From assembly GCF_003952365.1 (NCBI RefSeq), contig NZ_CP034443.1, forward strand, positions 1,481,001-1,545,000: a stretch of 64,000 nucleotides of DNA. Reading direction: 5' to 3'. The notes below the pieces were generated by a model. That model was not told the origin of the DNA and ran no database searches. It worked only from the letters and a program-made list of their open reading frames with translations. Shown piece after piece: positions 61,029 through 64,000 of this stretch. The translations under genes were made by a program, and so were the position numbers. Each line of letters starts with the position of its first letter. The first letter of the stretch is position 1. This stretch comes from Mesorhizobium sp. M9A.F.Ca.ET.002.03.1.2. GTDB taxonomy: Bacteria > Pseudomonadota > Alphaproteobacteria > Rhizobiales > Rhizobiaceae.

Positions 61029-61210
61029 TTTTTCACCCCGGATGCAGGCTTGCCTAAGCCTGTGCGATCATGCCGTGAACGGCGGCAGGAGAAGACAACC
61101 ACAGATTTCAGGCGAAGGCAAGAACATTACGGGAACAGGTGGGAGCCCGCGGCTGCAACGGGGCTGCGTTGCGTTGTTGGTCGGGAACGCTGGTTCCGAG
61201 AGCGATGGAG

Positions 61211-62152
61211 TTACTTGCGTTTGTCCTCGACCGCGTCCCAGAACAGGCTGGCGATGTCGGCGCCGCCGAAGCGCTGCACCTCGCGAATGCCGGTCGGCGA
61301 CGTCACGTTGATCTCGGTCATGTAGTCACCGATCACGTCGATGCCGACGAGGATAAAACCGCGCTCTTTCAGCGACGGGCCGATGCGGGCGCAGATCTCG
61401 CGCTCGCGCTTCGTCAGTTCGGTTTTTTCGGCGCGGCCGCCGACATGCATGTTGGAGCGTGAATCATGCTCGGCCGGCACCCGGTTGATGGCGCCGACCG
61501 GCTCGCCGTCGATCAGGATGATGCGCTTGTCGCCCTTGCGCACGTCCATCAGGTAGCGCTGCACGATATAGGGCTCGCGGAACATCTGGCCGAACATCTC
61601 GAGCAGCGAGGCAAGGTTGCGGTCGGCCTCGTGCAGGTGGAAGATGCCAGCGCCGCCATTGCCGTAGAGCGGCTTGACGATGATGTCGCCGAACTCCTTG
61701 CGGAAGGCGGCGACCTCTTGGCTGTCCTTGGTGATCAGCGTTTCCGGCATCAGGTCGGAAAACTCGGTGACGAAGATCTTTTCCGGGCTGTTGCGCACCC
61801 AGGCCGGGTCGTTGACCACCAGTGTCCTGGGATGGATGCGCTCGAGGATGTGCGTGGTGGTGATGTAGTTCATGTCGAACGGCGGATCCTGCCTGAGCAG
61901 GACGACATCCATCTCCGACAGGTCGGTGCGCACTTGTTCGCCCAGCGAATAGTGATTGCCCTTCTCGTCGCGGACCTGCATTTCCTCGATGCGGACAAAC
62001 ACCTTGCCGTCGCGCAGCGACAGCCGGTCGGGCGTGTAGTGGAAGAGCTGATGGCCACGACGCTGTGCTTCCAGCGACAGCGCGAAGGACGTGTCGCCGG
62101 CAATCGAGACGGTGGAGATGTGGTCCATCTGGACGGCGATTTTCAGAGGCAT
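61211..62152 (-). CDS. gshB: Glutathione synthetase
   Basis: Ligates glycine to gamma-glutamylcysteine with ATP. The 313-residue ATP-grasp enzyme starts [20 protein letters not shown], with the substrate-binding [18 protein letters not shown], the ATP-loop [13 protein letters not shown] and late [13 protein letters not shown] chose ATG 62152 to match the family N-terminus; a further upstream frame adds 20 unconserved residues. No gshA is adjacent. It serves the GST enzymes encoded elsewhere in the window. Confidence 0.95.
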   Translation of the reverse strand: MPLKIAVQMDHISTVSIAGDTSFALSLEAQRRGHQLFHYTPDRLSLRDGKVFVRIEEMQVRDEKGNHYSLGEQVRTDLSEMDVVLLRQDPPFDMNYITTTHILERIHPRTLVVNDPAWVRNSPEKIFVTEFSDLMPETLITKDSQEVAAFRKEFGDIIVKPLYGNGGAGIFHLHEADRNLASLLEMFGQMFREPYIVQRYLMDVRKGDKRIILIDGEPVGAINRVPAEHDSRSNMHVGGRAEKTELTKREREICARIGPSLKERGFILVGIDVIGDYMTEINVTSPTGIREVQRFGGADIASLFWDAVEDKRK

Positions 62153-62387
62153 GGCGGATCTCCGGCGGATCGGATGGGCAGCTGTGCTTGCCTGTACAGG
62201 CTTGCCGGTCATCTGCCAATCGCGACATTTTGAGGATTGCCAGCTGCAGGCCGGGCGCCGGTCGGTCGGTTGGAGACAAAGCGAGGCTGTGCGTCATCGT
62301 TTTCTTAAGCCTTGTCGTGCAAGGATAGGCACCAAATGCTCTCCGGCCGGACTAACGCCCATACCGGGAGCTCCCGATGGAACAACG

Positions 62388-63632
62388 ATGAACGCCGTCA
62401 CCACCATCCGCGCCGCCTCGACCAGACCGCTCGAGCTCACCATCCTCATGCCATGCCTCAACGAGGCCGAGACGCTAGCCATCTGCATCGGCAAGGCCAA
62501 GGCCTTTCTCGACAAGGCGCAGATCTCGGGCGAGGTGCTGATCGCCGACAACGGCAGCACCGACGGCTCGCAGCAGATCGCAGCCGCAAAGGGTGCCCGC
62601 GTCGTGCAGGTGGCGCGGAAGGGTTATGGCGCCGCGATCCTGGGCGGTATCGCCGCCGCCAGGGGCCGCTTCATCATCATGGGCGATGCCGACGACAGCT
62701 ATGATTTCGGCGCCCTGGAAGCGTTCGTCTCGCGCCTGCGCGACGGCGCCGATCTGGTCATGGGCAATCGTTTCCAGGGCGGCATCGAGGCCGGCGCCAT
62801 GCCGCCGCTGCACCGCTATCTCGGCAATCCGGTGCTCAGTTTCGTCGGTCGCCTGTTCTTCCGCATCAAGACAGGTGATTTCCACTGTGGCCTGCGTGGG
62901 TTCAACACCGAGAGCATCAGGAAGCTCGACCTGCAGACGACTGGCATGGAATTCGCGAGCGAGATGGTGGTGCGCGGCGCTCTTGCCGGCCTGCGCATCG
63001 AGGAAGTGCCGACCACACTCAAGCCTGACGGTCGCAGCCGGCCGCCGCATCTCAGGACCTGGCGCGACGGCTGGCGGCACCTGAAGTTTCTGCTGGTGTA
63101 CAATCCACGCTGGATGTTCTTCATTCCGGGCACGGTTCTGTGCGGTCTTGGCACGCTGTTTGCGGCGCTGCTTGTGTTCGGGCCGCTTAGAGTGATCGAC
63201 AATCTGTCGCTCGACCTGAACACCTTCGTCGCCGCCTGTTTCATGGTGGTGACCGGCGTCCAGCTCGTCACCTTCGGCGCCATTTCGCGCTACTATGCCG
63301 AGATAACCGGCATCCTGCCGCGCAGTCGGCATTCCGGCTGGTTGACCAGAACCATCAGCACCGACCGTCTCGCCGCCAACGCCGGCATCTGCTTTGCCGG
63401 CGGCGTGCTGTTCTTCGGCTATGCCGTTCTGCGCTGGGCACATCTCGGTTTCGGTGCTCTGGATGATTCCGAAATCCCCCGCATCGTCGTGTTGGGATTG
63501 AGCCTGATCGTCGTTTCGTTCCAGGCCTTCTTCTCGGCATTTCTGCTCGGGGTCCTTGAAATACCGGTTACGCGGCTGAAAGCTGGCTCCGCCGGCCAAT
63601 CCGACAATTCGTCGGTGCGCGAAGACGCATGA
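62388..63632 (+). CDS. Family-2 glycosyltransferase with C-terminal membrane segments (DPM/ArnC-like)
   Basis: A 414-residue enzyme. The GT-A domain (residues 15-230) has LTILMPCLNEAETL, the nucleotide-sugar segment IADNGSTDGSQQIA, the DxD-like GDADDSYDF and GFNTESIRKLDL. Four hydrophobic segments in the last 170 residues anchor it to the membrane, as in polyprenyl-phosphate mannosyl/glucosyl transferases. Its stop overlaps the GtrA-like gene start by ATGA, the classic pair for making and flipping a lipid-linked sugar. The lipid and sugar are not determined. Confidence 0.9.
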   Translation: MNAVTTIRAASTRPLELTILMPCLNEAETLAICIGKAKAFLDKAQISGEVLIADNGSTDGSQQIAAAKGARVVQVARKGYGAAILGGIAAARGRFIIMGDADDSYDFGALEAFVSRLRDGADLVMGNRFQGGIEAGAMPPLHRYLGNPVLSFVGRLFFRIKTGDFHCGLRGFNTESIRKLDLQTTGMEFASEMVVRGALAGLRIEEVPTTLKPDGRSRPPHLRTWRDGWRHLKFLLVYNPRWMFFIPGTVLCGLGTLFAALLVFGPLRVIDNLSLDLNTFVAACFMVVTGVQLVTFGAISRYYAEITGILPRSRHSGWLTRTISTDRLAANAGICFAGGVLFFGYAVLRWAHLGFGALDDSEIPRIVVLGLSLIVVSFQAFFSAFLLGVLEIPVTRLKAGSAGQSDNSSVREDA

Positions 63633-64000
63633 GCCAAGCGCCGCCAGTTTTCGTCCAGACGCGCCTGTTCCGCTTCCTGACGGTCGGCCTCGGCGCCGCC
63701 CTGCTGCTGTTCGTTCTTTCGTGGCTCCTGGTTTCACTCGGCCTTTCGCCCTTCATCGGCAGTGTCGTCGCCTATGCGATCACGGTCCTTGTTGCGTATT
63801 CGGCGCAGCGCGGCTGGACATTTGGTGGAAAGCACGACCATGCCCGCGCCATGCCGCGTTATCTTGCGCTGCAGGCTGGGTGCGCGGGGTTTTCGGGCCT
63901 TGTGTCGCATGTGGCGGTAACACGTTTCGGCATGTCGCCTCTTTCCATGTCCGCGTTGATGACGATCGCAGCGAGCGCTGTAAGCTTCGTCCTGTCCTCC
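63629..64000 (+). CDS. GtrA-like flippase (incomplete, runs off the window)
   Basis: The open frame begins at the ATG overlapping the glycosyltransferase stop and continues to the window end (124 codons so far). It encodes RLFRFLTVGLGAALLLFVLS, then SPFIGSVVAYAITVLVAYSA and further hydrophobic segments, as in GtrA proteins with four membrane helices. GtrA proteins move undecaprenyl-phosphate sugars across the membrane, often next to a family-2 glycosyltransferase. The C-terminus lies outside the window. Confidence 0.85.
   Translation, partial: MSQAPPVFVQTRLFRFLTVGLGAALLLFVLSWLLVSLGLSPFIGSVVAYAITVLVAYSAQRGWTFGGKHDHARAMPRYLALQAGCAGFSGLVSHVAVTRFGMSPLSMSALMTIAASAVSFVLSS

Overview
The window is a high-GC chromosomal segment from an alphaproteobacterium of the order Hyphomicrobiales, almost certainly a Mesorhizobium. 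The strongest single pointer is a near-copy of the Mesorhizobium loti cyclic-nucleotide-gated potassium channel MloK1 (48086-49150, minus). Other support comes from an exact Irr-type iron control palindrome in front of an mbfA-type gene, EcfG-type stress promoters, and several families of rhizobial intergenic palindromes. Most of the window is dense housekeeping and transport coding with many 4-base ATGA/GTGA overlaps. I saw no rRNA, tRNA, CRISPR array, intact insertion sequence or prophage.

Layout. 1-7.4 kb: minus-strand run rph, VOC protein, rdgB, hemW, divergent from hrcA; then a small conserved protein, a LysE exporter, cysK and a GST. 7.4-12.9 kb: a large ECF sigma factor translationally coupled to its YCII/DGPF partner, then a TAXI-type TRAP transporter (binding protein, fused permease, DUF1850 protein). 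12.9-17.1 kb: a truncated DCC protein, a DUF892 ferritin-like stress protein and a three-domain ligD; the last two each sit behind an EcfG-type promoter. 17.1-20.3 kb: ArsR regulator divergent from DUF1127, NIPSNAP and ABM-domain genes, then mbfA with its iron operator. 20.5-26.1 kb: threonine dehydratase, GST, and a four-gene tetR/HlyD/ATPase/permease exporter operon. 26.2-31.5 kb: CYTH and CHAD proteins, a YiiX-like cysteine hydrolase, an XRE regulator divergent from an SMP-30 protein, PAP2 and an EamA-like protein. 31.7-42.4 kb: PhoX, a soluble DUF2156 protein, an ABC-2 exporter, a cyanide-insensitive-type bd oxidase and a polar amino-acid ABC importer. 42.4-45.9 kb: exported MsrA, an MXKDX-repeat protein, a DUF1223 protein and an orphan TadG-like protein.

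46.1-52.2 kb is the most unusual part. lepA is followed by the MloK1-like channel, which is bracketed by a 440-bp direct repeat of the lepA 3' end; the second copy is a frameshifted pseudogene. Beyond it lies a lower-GC accessory patch with a DUF1508 gene whose start codon overlaps that of a divergent small gene, plus three genes of unknown function. 52.3-64 kb returns to core-like genes: a CDGSH protein, a cupredoxin, a hydantoinase A subunit, glcB, an exported protein, comM (followed by a decayed copy of part of itself), gshB, and a glycosyltransferase coupled to a GtrA-like protein that runs off the window.

Themes that link the genes are redox, metal and stress handling (mbfA, DUF892, MsrA, DUF1223, CDGSH, cupredoxin, ligD), solute transport (LysE, TRAP, three ABC systems), and small local regulators that appear to act on adjacent genes through palindromes visible in the intergenic DNA.
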